Of a DNA stretch of 64,000 bases, positions 6,587 through 16,068 are shown piece by piece. This DNA comes from Ignavibacteriales bacterium (lineage in GTDB: Bacteria; Bacteroidota; Ignavibacteria; Ignavibacteriales; Ignavibacteriaceae). Made by a program: the position numbers and the translations under genes. The notes below the pieces were generated by a model. The model made no database searches, was not told the DNA's origin, and saw only the letters and a list, made by a program, of their open reading frames with translations. Within the stretch, counting starts at the first letter, position 1. Every line of letters starts with the position of its first letter. The stretch covers positions 147,883 through 211,882 of the forward strand of contig DPRR01000045.1 of assembly GCA_003538625.1 (NCBI GenBank), in the 5' to 3' direction.

Positions 6587-8757
6587 TAGCTACTTTCAAA
6601 TCTTTCTACGGAATAAACACCGGCTACTCTTTTTAGTCTTTCCATCATTCTGTTTAAATGATCAAGATTGCTTACATAAAGTGTTACGCTGCCTTCAAAT
6701 ATAGAATCGCTTGTATTAATATTTATTGATTTAATATTTGTATTCTGAAAGGTAACTATTGAATGTGAAATATCATTCAAAATTCCCGGTCTGTCCTTGC
6801 CCCGTACCGAAATACCTGCAACAAATAATGATCCTTCCGATTCCGGCCACTGAACACTTACTAGTTTACTTGAATCATTTGTTGAAAGCGAAATTAAATT
6901 TGCACACGATTTACGATGAATTTTTATTCCTTCACCGACTGTTATATAACCTATAACTGGATCACCCGGAATTGGATTACAGCATTTAGCATAAGTGTAC
7001 ATAATGCCAGATTTCTTTCCATCGACCAAAATTCCGCCAATATCGTTACGGGCTACATTTGCAAATTTTTGAAACTCTACATCTTTCTCAAACTCTTTTG
7101 AATCCTTTTGAGTTGTTGCAGTAAGCACCTGATCCAAATTTATGGTACTTTGTGCAATCGCTTTAAAAAACTGTCTTGAGTTATCAAATCTATTTGAATG
7201 AGCAATTTTTAAAACATCATCCGGCGTAAAGGAAAGTTTCATTTTTTTTAACTTTTTTTCCCAGATTTCCATACCGTTATTAACAACTGTTTGCTCTTCC
7301 TTGTTAAGCCATTTTCTTATTTCATTTTTAGCTTTATGTGTTTGAACAAATTTTATCCAGTTTTTATTAGGATGTTGATTTTTAGAACTGATAATTTCAA
7401 CCTGGTCACCGCTGTGTAATTTAGTATCCAGTGGAACTATCTTTCCATCTATTTTTGCTCCAATGCAATGAAATCCAACTTTACTATGAATATCAAATGC
7501 AAAATCAACCGGAGTTGAACCAACCGGCAGACGCCTCAAATCTCCCTTTGGAGTAAAAACATAAATTTCATCCTGGTAAAGATTTAATTTAAAACTCTCC
7601 ATCACTTCCTTTTTCTGATCTTCGCGTGAAGCATTTTCAAAAATATCACGAATCCAGTTTACCCAGGATTCAAGTTCGGCATCCGTAGCCACTTTATTTT
7701 CCTTATAACGCCAATGAGCCGCCACACCTTTTTCTGCAACCTCGTGCATTTGCCTTGTACGAATTTGTACTTCAACTAATCTTCCGTCGGGTCCGACCAC
7801 AGTTGTATGTATAGATTGATAATTATTTGTTTTGGGAATCGAGATGTAATCTTTAAATCTGTCAGGTACCGGCAAATAAATTTGGTTTACAATTCCAAGT
7901 GTAGTGTAGCAGTCATTTCTATTTTCTGTATCAAGAATAATTCTGATAGCAAATAGATCATAAATTTCTTCAAAGGGTTTGTTACGTCGTACCATTTTTC
8001 TGTAAATGCTGTAAAGATGCTTGGCTCTTCCGCCTAATTCAAATTTTAAATTGGATTCCACGAGTTTTTTTATAATCGGTTCAGAAAATTTTTTAATGTA
8101 TGATTCTCTGTCTTTTCTTTTTGCTTTAAGTTTTCTGGCAAGTTCCTCATATGCTTCTCTGTTAAGATATTTAAATGATAGATCTTCCAGTTCCCATTTA
8201 ACTTTTCCTAATCCAAAACGATGAGCAAATGGAGCATATATTTCTAAAGTTTCCTGCGCAATCCGTCTTTGTTTATCAGGGTTAACAAACTCCAGCGTAC
8301 GCATATTGTGCAAACGATCTGCAAATTTTACAAGTATTACGCGAACATCTTTAACCATAGAAAGCAAAAGTTTACGATAATTTTCTGCCTTTGTAATTTC
8401 ATGTCCGCGAAAAATTCCGCTGATCTTAGTAACTCCATCAACAATCTCCGAAACTTCTTTCCCAAATTCACGTGTCATAAATTCAACTGTGTATTCAGTG
8501 TCTTCAACAACATCGTGAAGTAATGCACTTACAATTGTAATATCATCAAGTGGAAACTCTTCAGCAGCAACCATCGCGACTTCGTACGGATGAGTAAAAT
8601 ATGGTTCACCCGATGCACGTAGATCATTTTTATGAGCTTCCATACTTAATGCAAACGCTTTAGAAATTAATGCTTCATTAACTAACGGAAGATTTTTCTT
8701 GCAAACCTTTATTAGATTATCGAGCATGGTTTGGTATTTAGGATTATCGACAGCCAT
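6586..8757 (-). CDS. rel: Bifunctional (p)ppGpp synthetase/hydrolase, Rel/SpoT type
   Basis: The full-length 723-residue stringent-response enzyme has an intact HD hydrolase domain (HPYEVAMVAAEE and LLHDVVEDTEYT near residues 51-95), a synthetase domain whose RFKDYI motif is the RxKD form typical of bifunctional Rel/SpoT rather than RelA, a TGS domain (about 395-460, FTPKGDLRRLPVGSTPVDFA), a zinc-finger-like CC...HRKSC region (about 595-630), and a C-terminal ACT domain. It both makes and degrades ppGpp in response to starvation. It is the first gene of the run that continues into ruvX and the BMC genes. A 14-bp palindrome lies just upstream. Confidence 0.96.
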   Translation of the reverse strand: MAVDNPKYQTMLDNLIKVCKKNLPLVNEALISKAFALSMEAHKNDLRASGEPYFTHPYEVAMVAAEEFPLDDITIVSALLHDVVEDTEYTVEFMTREFGKEVSEIVDGVTKISGIFRGHEITKAENYRKLLLSMVKDVRVILVKFADRLHNMRTLEFVNPDKQRRIAQETLEIYAPFAHRFGLGKVKWELEDLSFKYLNREAYEELARKLKAKRKDRESYIKKFSEPIIKKLVESNLKFELGGRAKHLYSIYRKMVRRNKPFEEIYDLFAIRIILDTENRNDCYTTLGIVNQIYLPVPDRFKDYISIPKTNNYQSIHTTVVGPDGRLVEVQIRTRQMHEVAEKGVAAHWRYKENKVATDAELESWVNWIRDIFENASREDQKKEVMESFKLNLYQDEIYVFTPKGDLRRLPVGSTPVDFAFDIHSKVGFHCIGAKIDGKIVPLDTKLHSGDQVEIISSKNQHPNKNWIKFVQTHKAKNEIRKWLNKEEQTVVNNGMEIWEKKLKKMKLSFTPDDVLKIAHSNRFDNSRQFFKAIAQSTINLDQVLTATTQKDSKEFEKDVEFQKFANVARNDIGGILVDGKKSGIMYTYAKCCNPIPGDPVIGYITVGEGIKIHRKSCANLISLSTNDSSKLVSVQWPESEGSLFVAGISVRGKDRPGILNDISHSIVTFQNTNIKSININTSDSIFEGSVTLYVSNLDHLNRMMERLKRVAGVYSVERFESS

Positions 8758-8788
8758 TTTTAGTAAAAATCGTATATATTTTTTTAAG

Positions 8789-8802
8789 CTAAATCAATTT
8801 AG
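8789..8802. promoter_or_regulatory. 14-bp palindrome upstream of rel
   Basis: CTAAATCAATTTAG is a palindrome with 6-bp arms around a two-base centre, 32 bases before the rel start and flanked by T and A runs. It could be an operator or a small hairpin in the leader. Only the symmetry is seen; no regulator can be named. Confidence 0.3.
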
Positions 8803-8852
8803 TTTTTTTTAATGATTAGTTAAAGTGATCGGGGAGTACAGGAATGGAAGGT

Positions 8853-9893
8853 TTACTTGCTTTTTAGCTCTTCTCTCAAGGCTCTTACTCGATCAAGTCT
8901 TTCATTTATTTTATCAAGTTCGTAGTCTGATAATCCCTTAATTGATAAAATTTCATCGCAAACTGATAAGGCTTCATCATTTTTATTTAATTTTACTAAT
9001 TGCTGGGCGATAATGTGTTTAAGAGTAATTTCATTAATCTTGTTTGAAATAAGTTTAGCAGGGTATGAATTCAGAATTTCATAATACAAAGCAATTGATT
9101 TAACAGGATCAATATTCTCGTAAGATCGTGCTAAACCCCATTTGAATATTCTTGAGTTTGGGTGTTCTTTAAGTGCTGATTCTGCCACTTTAATTGCTTT
9201 ATCAAAATCTTTCTGTTCAATGTAAATCCATATCAAAGAATGAATAGCTAAATGCGAATTGTAGCCGGAATATTTTATTGCATTTTGTAAATTTTTAATC
9301 CCAAGTTCTTTTTCGTCATCAAAAAACGGAAGCCAACTTATAAATTCTGTTTTTTTACTTTTCCAAAACTTATAACTGCCAATTGCAATTAATGCTTCAT
9401 AAAAATTATTATCGATATCAAGACAGTTTTCAAAAGTGGAAACTGAACTTAATCCTGTTGAGAAAGCCTGCAGCCAGCTTCCGAGAAGAGCATCGTAGTA
9501 TGCAACATACCCTTCGGTTAATGCAAGAAAATAATTATTCCAGATATTCCTGGGATCTTTTTCAAGAAGCCTATCCGAGATATTTTTTGCACTTTCAAGA
9601 TAGTTATTAATCAATTCCTCATTGTAAGGTTCACCATAATCGTACGATCTGGCGATGCTGACAGCGGCAAGATATATTTTCCCAAATGGAAGATCTTTAC
9701 GGGATTTATCCAGTTGATCAAAAAGTTTTTCCGCTTTATCATACTTTTGATCAATTATTAAATTGATACCTGTTTTTAATATTCTATGTACAGATGTATC
9801 AGGATATACCTGTCCGAAGTTCTCGAAACTGGAGAACATTATCAAAATTAATACAAGTGTTTTAATATTAGAGTGTACCAAACGTTCTGTCAC
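8853..9893 (-). CDS. Exported TPR-repeat protein
   Basis: The frame is 346 codons from a GTG at 9893, overlapping the end of upp by 26 bases; a TTG at 9881 is an equally possible start and would put the hydrophobic signal segment (IKTLVLILIMFSSF) closer to the N-terminus. After the signal peptide the protein is helical throughout, with TPR-like 34-residue units (for example KDFDKAIKVAESALKEHP and NKNDEALSVCDEIL). It is likely periplasmic. The function is unknown; TPR domains are usually protein-binding. The translation is probably coupled to upp. Confidence 0.75.
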   Translation of the reverse strand: MTERLVHSNIKTLVLILIMFSSFENFGQVYPDTSVHRILKTGINLIIDQKYDKAEKLFDQLDKSRKDLPFGKIYLAAVSIARSYDYGEPYNEELINNYLESAKNISDRLLEKDPRNIWNNYFLALTEGYVAYYDALLGSWLQAFSTGLSSVSTFENCLDIDNNFYEALIAIGSYKFWKSKKTEFISWLPFFDDEKELGIKNLQNAIKYSGYNSHLAIHSLIWIYIEQKDFDKAIKVAESALKEHPNSRIFKWGLARSYENIDPVKSIALYYEILNSYPAKLISNKINEITLKHIIAQQLVKLNKNDEALSVCDEILSIKGLSDYELDKINERLDRVRALREELKSK

Positions 9894-10497
9894 CAGCGTC
9901 GCCTAATCCGGGAAGTATATAACCTTTGGTGTTAAGTTCGCGATCCAAAGCGGCTGCAAAAATTTTTACATCAGGATGTTCAGATTCAATTTTTTTAATT
10001 CCTTCAGGCGCAGCAACCAGACATGCAAAAAATAATTTAGAGGCTCCTCTGTTCCTTAAGTACTTAAGTGCCTCTGATGCACTGCCCCCTGTAGCAAGCA
10101 TAGGATCAAGCATAACCACTTCAGCAGATTCCAAATGTTCTGGAACTTTATAATAATATTCTACAGGTTTTAAAGTTTCTTCATTTCTTTGCAGACCGAT
10201 GTGTCCAACTTTTGCTTCAGGAATGATTTGCAAAAAACCGTTCACCATACCTAATCCAGCTCTTAATACCGGAACAAGTATAACATTATGAGTTAACTTT
10301 GCACCTTGAGTTTTTTCCAGAGGAGTTTCAACCTCAATAGCAGACAATTTAAATGCTTTTGATAATTCCACTGCCAGAATATTTGAAACCCGCTGTAATG
10401 CTGCGCGGAAAGTTTCCGAGTCAGTATTTTTATCTCTTAATATTGTCACATCCCTTTTTAGAATAGGGTGATCAATAAGTAAAAAATTTTTATTCAT
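9868..10497 (-). CDS. upp: Uracil phosphoribosyltransferase
   Basis: The 209-residue cytoplasmic enzyme salvages uracil with PRPP to make UMP. The PRPP-binding loop is MLDPMLATGGSASEA (about 131-145), with VPVLRAGLGMVNGF near 77-90 and a C-terminal PGLGDAGDRTFGT that is the uracil-binding flap of this family. Length and motifs are normal. It starts 14 bases after der ends, and its 3' end overlaps the TPR gene. Confidence 0.96.
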   Translation of the reverse strand: MNKNFLLIDHPILKRDVTILRDKNTDSETFRAALQRVSNILAVELSKAFKLSAIEVETPLEKTQGAKLTHNVILVPVLRAGLGMVNGFLQIIPEAKVGHIGLQRNEETLKPVEYYYKVPEHLESAEVVMLDPMLATGGSASEALKYLRNRGASKLFFACLVAAPEGIKKIESEHPDVKIFAAALDRELNTKGYILPGLGDAGDRTFGTL

Positions 10498-10511
10498 AGA
10501 AAATTGTTAAT

Positions 10512-11822
10512 TTATTTTTGTCTGAAACTAACAGTAATTGGAACTCCCTCGAATCCGTAAATCTTCCTGATTGTTCTTTCCAGAAATCTTCTGTAATGAT
10601 CGGGAATATGATTCGGATAATTACTAAAAAAAAGAAAGATCGGATAGTAATCACCAACCTGATTTATAAATTTTATCTTAACTTCTTTTCCCGTTGGTGA
10701 TGAAGGAGGAGGATTCATTTCTATCAGAGGAAGAATTGTATCATTCAACTCTGATGTCGGTATTTTTTTCGTTCTCTCTGCTTGAACTTTTTTACATAAA
10801 TCGACAAGCTTGTAAATTCTCTGTTTAGTAAGTGCAGAGATGAAAATGACCGGAGCAAAATCAACAGTACCTAATTTTTCTTTAATTGCATTCTCATAAT
10901 CCCGGGCTGTATTTGTTTCCTTTTCCATCAAATCCCATTTATTAATTGCGATCACCAATCCTTTTCTCCATCGCACAACTTCATCAATTATTTTCTGATC
11001 CTGTTTTTCAAATCCAGTCTGAACATCAAGCATTAAAACTGTAACGTCACTTTCGCTGATTGCCTTAAACGTTCTTATGTTAGAAAAAAACTCTATGCTT
11101 TCTTCAACTTTCTTTTTCTTTCGAAGACCTGCAGTATCAACCAGAATAATTTCTTCTCCATAATATTTCAAAATTGAATCAAGACTATCACGCGTTGTTC
11201 CCGGAATATCAGTAACAATGCTTCTTTCCTCTCCCAGCATTGCATTTGTAAGAGAAGATTTTCCAACATTTGGTCTTCCAACAATTGCAATCTTTAATCG
11301 TGTATCTTCTTTAATTTCATCTTCCGCAACAAAGTCCTTTGTAATATCTTCTAAAAGATCTCCTGTCTGTCTGCCGCTTAATGCAGAAATATTGTAAACC
11401 ATATCAACACCAAGTGAATAAAATTCGTTTGCACCTGCGGCATGAACTTCTGCATCTACTTTATTAACTACTAAAAAATATTTTTTATTCGATTGACGAA
11501 GCATTTTTACAATAATTTTATCTATAGGATTTACCCCGTTTTTCACATCAACTAAAAAGATTATAAAATCAGCTTCTTCGATTGCCACTTCAACTTGTTC
11601 GCGTATAGCTGTTTCAAATAGATCTGACGATTCAGGTACATATCCGCCGGTATCAATTAAGCGAAACCTTTTTCCGCACCAATCTCCTTCTCCGTAATTT
11701 CGATCCCGCGTTACGCCGCTCTTATCATCAACAATGGCTTCACGTTTACCGATAAGTCTGTTAAAAAGTGTCGATTTGCCAACATTTGGCCGTCCTACAA
11801 TAGCAATCAATGGTGTTTTCAT
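10512..11822 (-). CDS. der: GTPase Der (EngA), ribosome assembly
   Basis: The 436-residue protein has two tandem GTPase domains, each with a P-loop (GRPNVGKSTLFNRL near residue 10 and GRPNVGKSSLTNAM near 182), DTGG/DTAG switch motifs, and NKVD/NKWD guanine-specificity motifs, followed by the C-terminal KH-like domain. Der is essential for 50S ribosomal subunit assembly. The gene heads the der-upp-TPR group; about 200 bases of non-coding sequence precede it, with no clear promoter by eye. Confidence 0.97.
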   Translation of the reverse strand: MKTPLIAIVGRPNVGKSTLFNRLIGKREAIVDDKSGVTRDRNYGEGDWCGKRFRLIDTGGYVPESSDLFETAIREQVEVAIEEADFIIFLVDVKNGVNPIDKIIVKMLRQSNKKYFLVVNKVDAEVHAAGANEFYSLGVDMVYNISALSGRQTGDLLEDITKDFVAEDEIKEDTRLKIAIVGRPNVGKSSLTNAMLGEERSIVTDIPGTTRDSLDSILKYYGEEIILVDTAGLRKKKKVEESIEFFSNIRTFKAISESDVTVLMLDVQTGFEKQDQKIIDEVVRWRKGLVIAINKWDLMEKETNTARDYENAIKEKLGTVDFAPVIFISALTKQRIYKLVDLCKKVQAERTKKIPTSELNDTILPLIEMNPPPSSPTGKEVKIKFINQVGDYYPIFLFFSNYPNHIPDHYRRFLERTIRKIYGFEGVPITVSFRQK

Positions 11823-12027
11823 AACTTAAAAATACTGAAATTAGGCGTGGGAATGAAAGGAATTATTATATCAAGATTCTTCAATTTTTTTTGGAATGCA
11901 GGGCTGTTTCAAAACTAATTATTCTCTCACAACCTCTTACCTGAAATGCATTCACATTCTGAAATATCCGACTTTAACAAGATAGGTCTGATTTGCTGAA
12001 GATTTAAATTAAATCCCGATAATTCGA

Positions 12028-12903
12028 TTAAAAACTGTAAGTGAAATATATTTTCGGATAAAACTCTACATGATCCGCAAACTGAAAATTCTCTAATCTT
12101 ACTTTTACAGCAAGATCTTTATTGAATTGAGTGGCAGACCAAACAGCATCCAAAGCGCTTAAAAAGTGATTTACATAAATTCCGATTACAGCCGTTGATG
12201 CAACAGAATAAAAATCATTAGCCTCGCCTCTCATACCGGAATAAATAATAAAGTTATTAGAAATTAAATCATGATTTGGTTGATTTTCGGGAAAATCATT
12301 CCAACCAGGACTAAATTGATGATACTTGCCTATTAATTCATAATATTGCTGTTCACCATGAGGTGGTAATTTATGCGATCCCGTTTCTGAAGAATTGAGT
12401 AAATTCCAGTCTACTCTTTCCCAAGGCGGTAAACTAGTATCATCCCAGGGCAAGTTATCCTTTCTAATATTAGGATCGGCACCCTTTTCATTAATCAACC
12501 AATCTGCATACTTAACAACGTTCCAGTTGTGCTCTGGATTAGTATATGCATCTGCGTAATTCTGAAATTCAGTTGTTTTATTATCACCTTTTCCGTCATA
12601 TACCACAGCCGTTGTAATTACAGCAGCTTCCAGTGCAACAAATATTCCAGCTTTAAGATATTCTTCAGTATAAATTTCGCCGGCACCGGGAATTAATAAT
12701 GATAAAACTCCCGCAAGTATTGGAGATTTTTTATCACTAACGGGATAAGTAAACTGAGGGACAACAGATTCGTTATAATTATTTAAAATTAATTTTGAAT
12801 CTGTAGAGAGGTTACCTGATAAAAGTATTTGATTATCATTTGTCTGAGAAAATAATATTGAAGAAAAAAATATTACTAAAATTATCAGCTGTATTATTTT
12901 CAT
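12028..12903 (-). CDS. Exported protein of unknown function with glycine-rich membrane-like segment
   Basis: The 291-residue protein has an N-terminal signal peptide (about 1-19) and, after about 60 residues, a hydrophobic segment containing PILAGVLSLLIPGAGEIYTEEYLKAGIF, a pattern common in small Bacteroidetes membrane proteins that pack near outer-membrane genes. The middle part is polar, tryptophan- and proline-rich (PWDDTSLPPWERVDW), and a second hydrophobic helix occurs near residues 225-245. The C-terminus ends in aromatic beta-like sequence (YPKIYFTYSF), compatible with outer-membrane association. It lies 12 bases after the peptidase/propeller/barrel gene, so the two probably work together. 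Confidence 0.6.
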   Translation of the reverse strand: MKIIQLIILVIFFSSILFSQTNDNQILLSGNLSTDSKLILNNYNESVVPQFTYPVSDKKSPILAGVLSLLIPGAGEIYTEEYLKAGIFVALEAAVITTAVVYDGKGDNKTTEFQNYADAYTNPEHNWNVVKYADWLINEKGADPNIRKDNLPWDDTSLPPWERVDWNLLNSSETGSHKLPPHGEQQYYELIGKYHQFSPGWNDFPENQPNHDLISNNFIIYSGMRGEANDFYSVASTAVIGIYVNHFLSALDAVWSATQFNKDLAVKVRLENFQFADHVEFYPKIYFTYSF

Positions 12904-12915
12904 TATTTAATCTTT

Positions 12916-15900
12916 CTATCTCAGTCTGGAAGATTTATTAAAATTAAGTATCTCAAATCCAAATAGAATGCCACCGTAAAAATTCCATTCCTTGCCATAT
13001 TTAACAATTTGATTATTTACGTTTCTATCAAATTCATCAAAGCCATAAGATGCATTAAAGAAAATACTTGTAGGAAATAAATAGTACGAGTTAAGCTGAA
13101 TTCTTATTTCTGCGCCCACACCTTTTTTAAAAGTACTCATTGAAGGAATATCGCCGTTCCATGCATTTCCAATATCACCGTTAAAAGATAGAAATATTTT
13201 ATCAATATAAAGATGCCCGAATTTTGTATCGATATTTCTAAATAGCGGAAACCGGTATGTAATGTTTAACCACGCAATTTCATTTCCGCTAATTGCATAA
13301 AACGGATAAGCTTTCATCCCAATCAATCCACCAAGATAAAAATCAAAAAAGTCTGGCTGCTGAGGTCCAAGAATAGAGCCCAATCTTAATGTTGTGTTGA
13401 ACGTATGTGAATCAAACACAGGAATATAAAATCCTGTTTTTAGTTCCAGTCTGTGAAAATTAAAATTTGAATACTGTGGTTTTAAGATCCCATCTTCAAC
13501 TGTGTAGTTTCCATTTTCATTAAAATCATTGAACTCATAGTTATAAGTTAAATTAACATCTAATCCTACCGGATTAATATCATCATCTTTGGTTGGTAAT
13601 ATTGCATGCCACATATATTTGGCTTCAAGATTATTACCATTAAAATAATTGTCTTTTGTTGTAGGATACAGTGTTTTGTTTTCATCCGGCAAAATAAAAC
13701 TTCCAAGAGTAGCAGTATAAGTGCTGTAAGCATATTTAAGCTGCAGATTCTGATCTCTTGAGAATAATCTGTGACGAACTATAAAATCAAACTCGAAAAG
13801 ATTGTAAGAAACATCAGTAGGAATTATAAAATCATAGTTGACAACGCTTCCAACTGTATCCGCACCAAAGAATACATCAACATCCGCTTTACGACTAATG
13901 CTGTAAAGTTCAACCGATAATTCCGGTCTTAATCCAAGTGAAGATATAAGCGGCAGTTTATTTCGGTAATCGAATATCAGAAACAAATCTCTTTCCATTC
14001 GTGCATTTATTGATCCTCCTGCAAAAATAGAATAACGGTTTAGCATATCATTTGAACTAACAAACAGACCAGGTTTAAATTTTTCTAAAACAGTGTTACC
14101 TGTATTGTAATTATCAAATCTCAAAAAGGGGAAAAAAGTTAAGCGTGAAAAAACTCCCGAATATTTTTCCTTTTCAACACCTTTAATATCTTTATCTTCA
14201 TAATTTTTGAGAGCAGAGATATTGAAATCATTAATATTACCTAACGGTTTATCCATATCTAAAGGCGGATTATTTAACCTTACATAATCATTTCCTGCAA
14301 TTACTTTTTGCTGATCCGATTGAGATACTTTAAATATTTTGTATCCTGTTGAAGTATAGCCTGAGTAAACAATATCTCCATCGTCCGAGATACTAGCCAT
14401 AAACGCACCGCCTAGAACATTTGTTAATTGTTTTTTACTCTTATCAACTGGATTGTACAAGTATAAATTAAAAATTCCTGTTTCATCAGATGAATAGATG
14501 ATGTTTCCGTTTTTATCAAATCCGGGATTTCTTTCGTCATTATCCGATGAAAGTATATACTCAATATTTCCGCCTTCAGAATTAACTTTGGCAATATCTC
14601 TTGTATTAGCATAAGAATAATCGAAGATTATATATGAATTATCAGGAGAAAATTTAGGATTATAAACCTGCTCACCGTTTTCAAAAAATGTTAACCGTTT
14701 AAAGTTTTTTCCATCAATATCAACAGTCCCTAAATTTGTTGTTCCATCTTTCTGAAAAAGAAAAACTATTTTTTTGCCATCGTTGGATACAGAAGGATTA
14801 TTTGCTCTAAGATTATGTGTTAATCTTGTTTCATCTTCGGTTGATAAATCATAAACAAAAAGATCGTGCACATTGTACCAATCAGGATTATCATCTGATA
14901 TCTTGGCATAAACAATTTTATTCTGACCGGGAATAAATGAAAATGTAGATCGTACCGCACTAACGATATTTTTATCAGTCCTGGATTCTAAATCGTATTC
15001 ATAAATACCTGCAGGGCCAAAATAATCCGATGATTTGCTGGAGATGTAATACACTTTCTTTCCGTCTTTAGAAAAGATTGGATAGAAATTTCCAAATCCA
15101 ACTTTAGCTATTTGCTCACCGGTTACAAGATTAGCTAATATTTTTTCACTTCGTTTTTTATAATCGTTTTTTAAAAAAGAACTCCATTCACCATAAATAT
15201 CATTACCATCTTTTCCTAATACATCTTTAAACGCTGCATCAATTGTAAAATTGCCGAACTTGCCCAATGCTTTTGTAACATCTCTCAGTTTATCTTCGCC
15301 GTATTTTTGTGCAATATATCTGGTAAGAGCAAAACCGGAATTATAAACTGATTCATTACCCAAACTTGTTTTACCAAATACACCCATCTCGTTCCAGGTT
15401 AGCATATTATTATCTAAAGCATAAGAACGAAGTATCATATCGCGATGCGAATCCCAATTATCATAATTAAATTCTTTGCGCATGTATTGAGCAGTTCCTT
15501 CAGCAAACCAGGCGGGAACATTTATTGTTGCCAGCGGATATGAGACAACTACATTTGGAAATCCGTATAGAATATCAGGTCTTCTTTCATCTTCATAAGT
15601 AAGCACTTGAAGAAAAAATGCTGGAACACTACGGTTTAATTTCATCGCTGCCTGAATCTGAACCATGTGTGTAAATTCGTGGGAGATAACATTTCTTAAC
15701 CAGTTATGTGCACCTCGCAAATCAAAGTCGAGTGCGCTTGTCCATATTTCTATTTTGTTATCAAAAAAGTACGTGGCACCGTTTGAGTAATCATCAATAT
15801 CTTTTATGATATAATGAACTTTATCCGGTTGATAATCGTAAAGCGAACAGATTGGATCCCATACTTCATCAGCTATTTTTAGCACAACCTGAGCTGTTCT

Positions 15901-16038
15901 TTCAGCACCTTCGTGAAAGTGCACTTCAACGTGTTTGCCTTTGATTGTATACCAGTCCAGTTCAGGATGAAACTCCGTAAACTGAGCAAAAATATTTGAA
16001 CTAAGTACAACGATAAATAAAGAAATGAATAATTTCAT
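12916..16038 (-). CDS. Outer-membrane protein fusing an MA-type metallopeptidase, a WD40-like (PD40) propeller and a C-terminal beta-barrel
   Basis: After a signal peptide (1-18) comes a gluzincin-type peptidase domain with the zinc motif H120-E-F-T-H124 and a downstream E180 in WFAEGTAQYM, consistent with an intact catalytic site. From about residue 310 to 600 there are repeated beta-propeller blades with the TolB-like pattern (PIFSKDGKKVYYIS, PSVSNDGKKIVFLF, PKFSPDNSYIIFDY). The last 400 residues are amphipathic beta strands, including SIFAGGSINARMERDLFLIF and YLGGLIGMKAYPFYAISGNE, like the surface-antigen barrel of BamA-type proteins. The likely location is the outer membrane, with peptidase and propeller in the periplasm or outside. 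The substrate is unknown. Length is 1040 residues with no frame break. Confidence 0.8.
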   Translation of the reverse strand: MKLFISLFIVVLSSNIFAQFTEFHPELDWYTIKGKHVEVHFHEGAERTAQVVLKIADEVWDPICSLYDYQPDKVHYIIKDIDDYSNGATYFFDNKIEIWTSALDFDLRGAHNWLRNVISHEFTHMVQIQAAMKLNRSVPAFFLQVLTYEDERRPDILYGFPNVVVSYPLATINVPAWFAEGTAQYMRKEFNYDNWDSHRDMILRSYALDNNMLTWNEMGVFGKTSLGNESVYNSGFALTRYIAQKYGEDKLRDVTKALGKFGNFTIDAAFKDVLGKDGNDIYGEWSSFLKNDYKKRSEKILANLVTGEQIAKVGFGNFYPIFSKDGKKVYYISSKSSDYFGPAGIYEYDLESRTDKNIVSAVRSTFSFIPGQNKIVYAKISDDNPDWYNVHDLFVYDLSTEDETRLTHNLRANNPSVSNDGKKIVFLFQKDGTTNLGTVDIDGKNFKRLTFFENGEQVYNPKFSPDNSYIIFDYSYANTRDIAKVNSEGGNIEYILSSDNDERNPGFDKNGNIIYSSDETGIFNLYLYNPVDKSKKQLTNVLGGAFMASISDDGDIVYSGYTSTGYKIFKVSQSDQQKVIAGNDYVRLNNPPLDMDKPLGNINDFNISALKNYEDKDIKGVEKEKYSGVFSRLTFFPFLRFDNYNTGNTVLEKFKPGLFVSSNDMLNRYSIFAGGSINARMERDLFLIFDYRNKLPLISSLGLRPELSVELYSISRKADVDVFFGADTVGSVVNYDFIIPTDVSYNLFEFDFIVRHRLFSRDQNLQLKYAYSTYTATLGSFILPDENKTLYPTTKDNYFNGNNLEAKYMWHAILPTKDDDINPVGLDVNLTYNYEFNDFNENGNYTVEDGILKPQYSNFNFHRLELKTGFYIPVFDSHTFNTTLRLGSILGPQQPDFFDFYLGGLIGMKAYPFYAISGNEIAWLNITYRFPLFRNIDTKFGHLYIDKIFLSFNGDIGNAWNGDIPSMSTFKKGVGAEIRIQLNSYYLFPTSIFFNASYGFDEFDRNVNNQIVKYGKEWNFYGGILFGFEILNFNKSSRLR

Positions 16039-16068
16039 AAATAGATTAAAATGAGATAGTAAAAGAAA

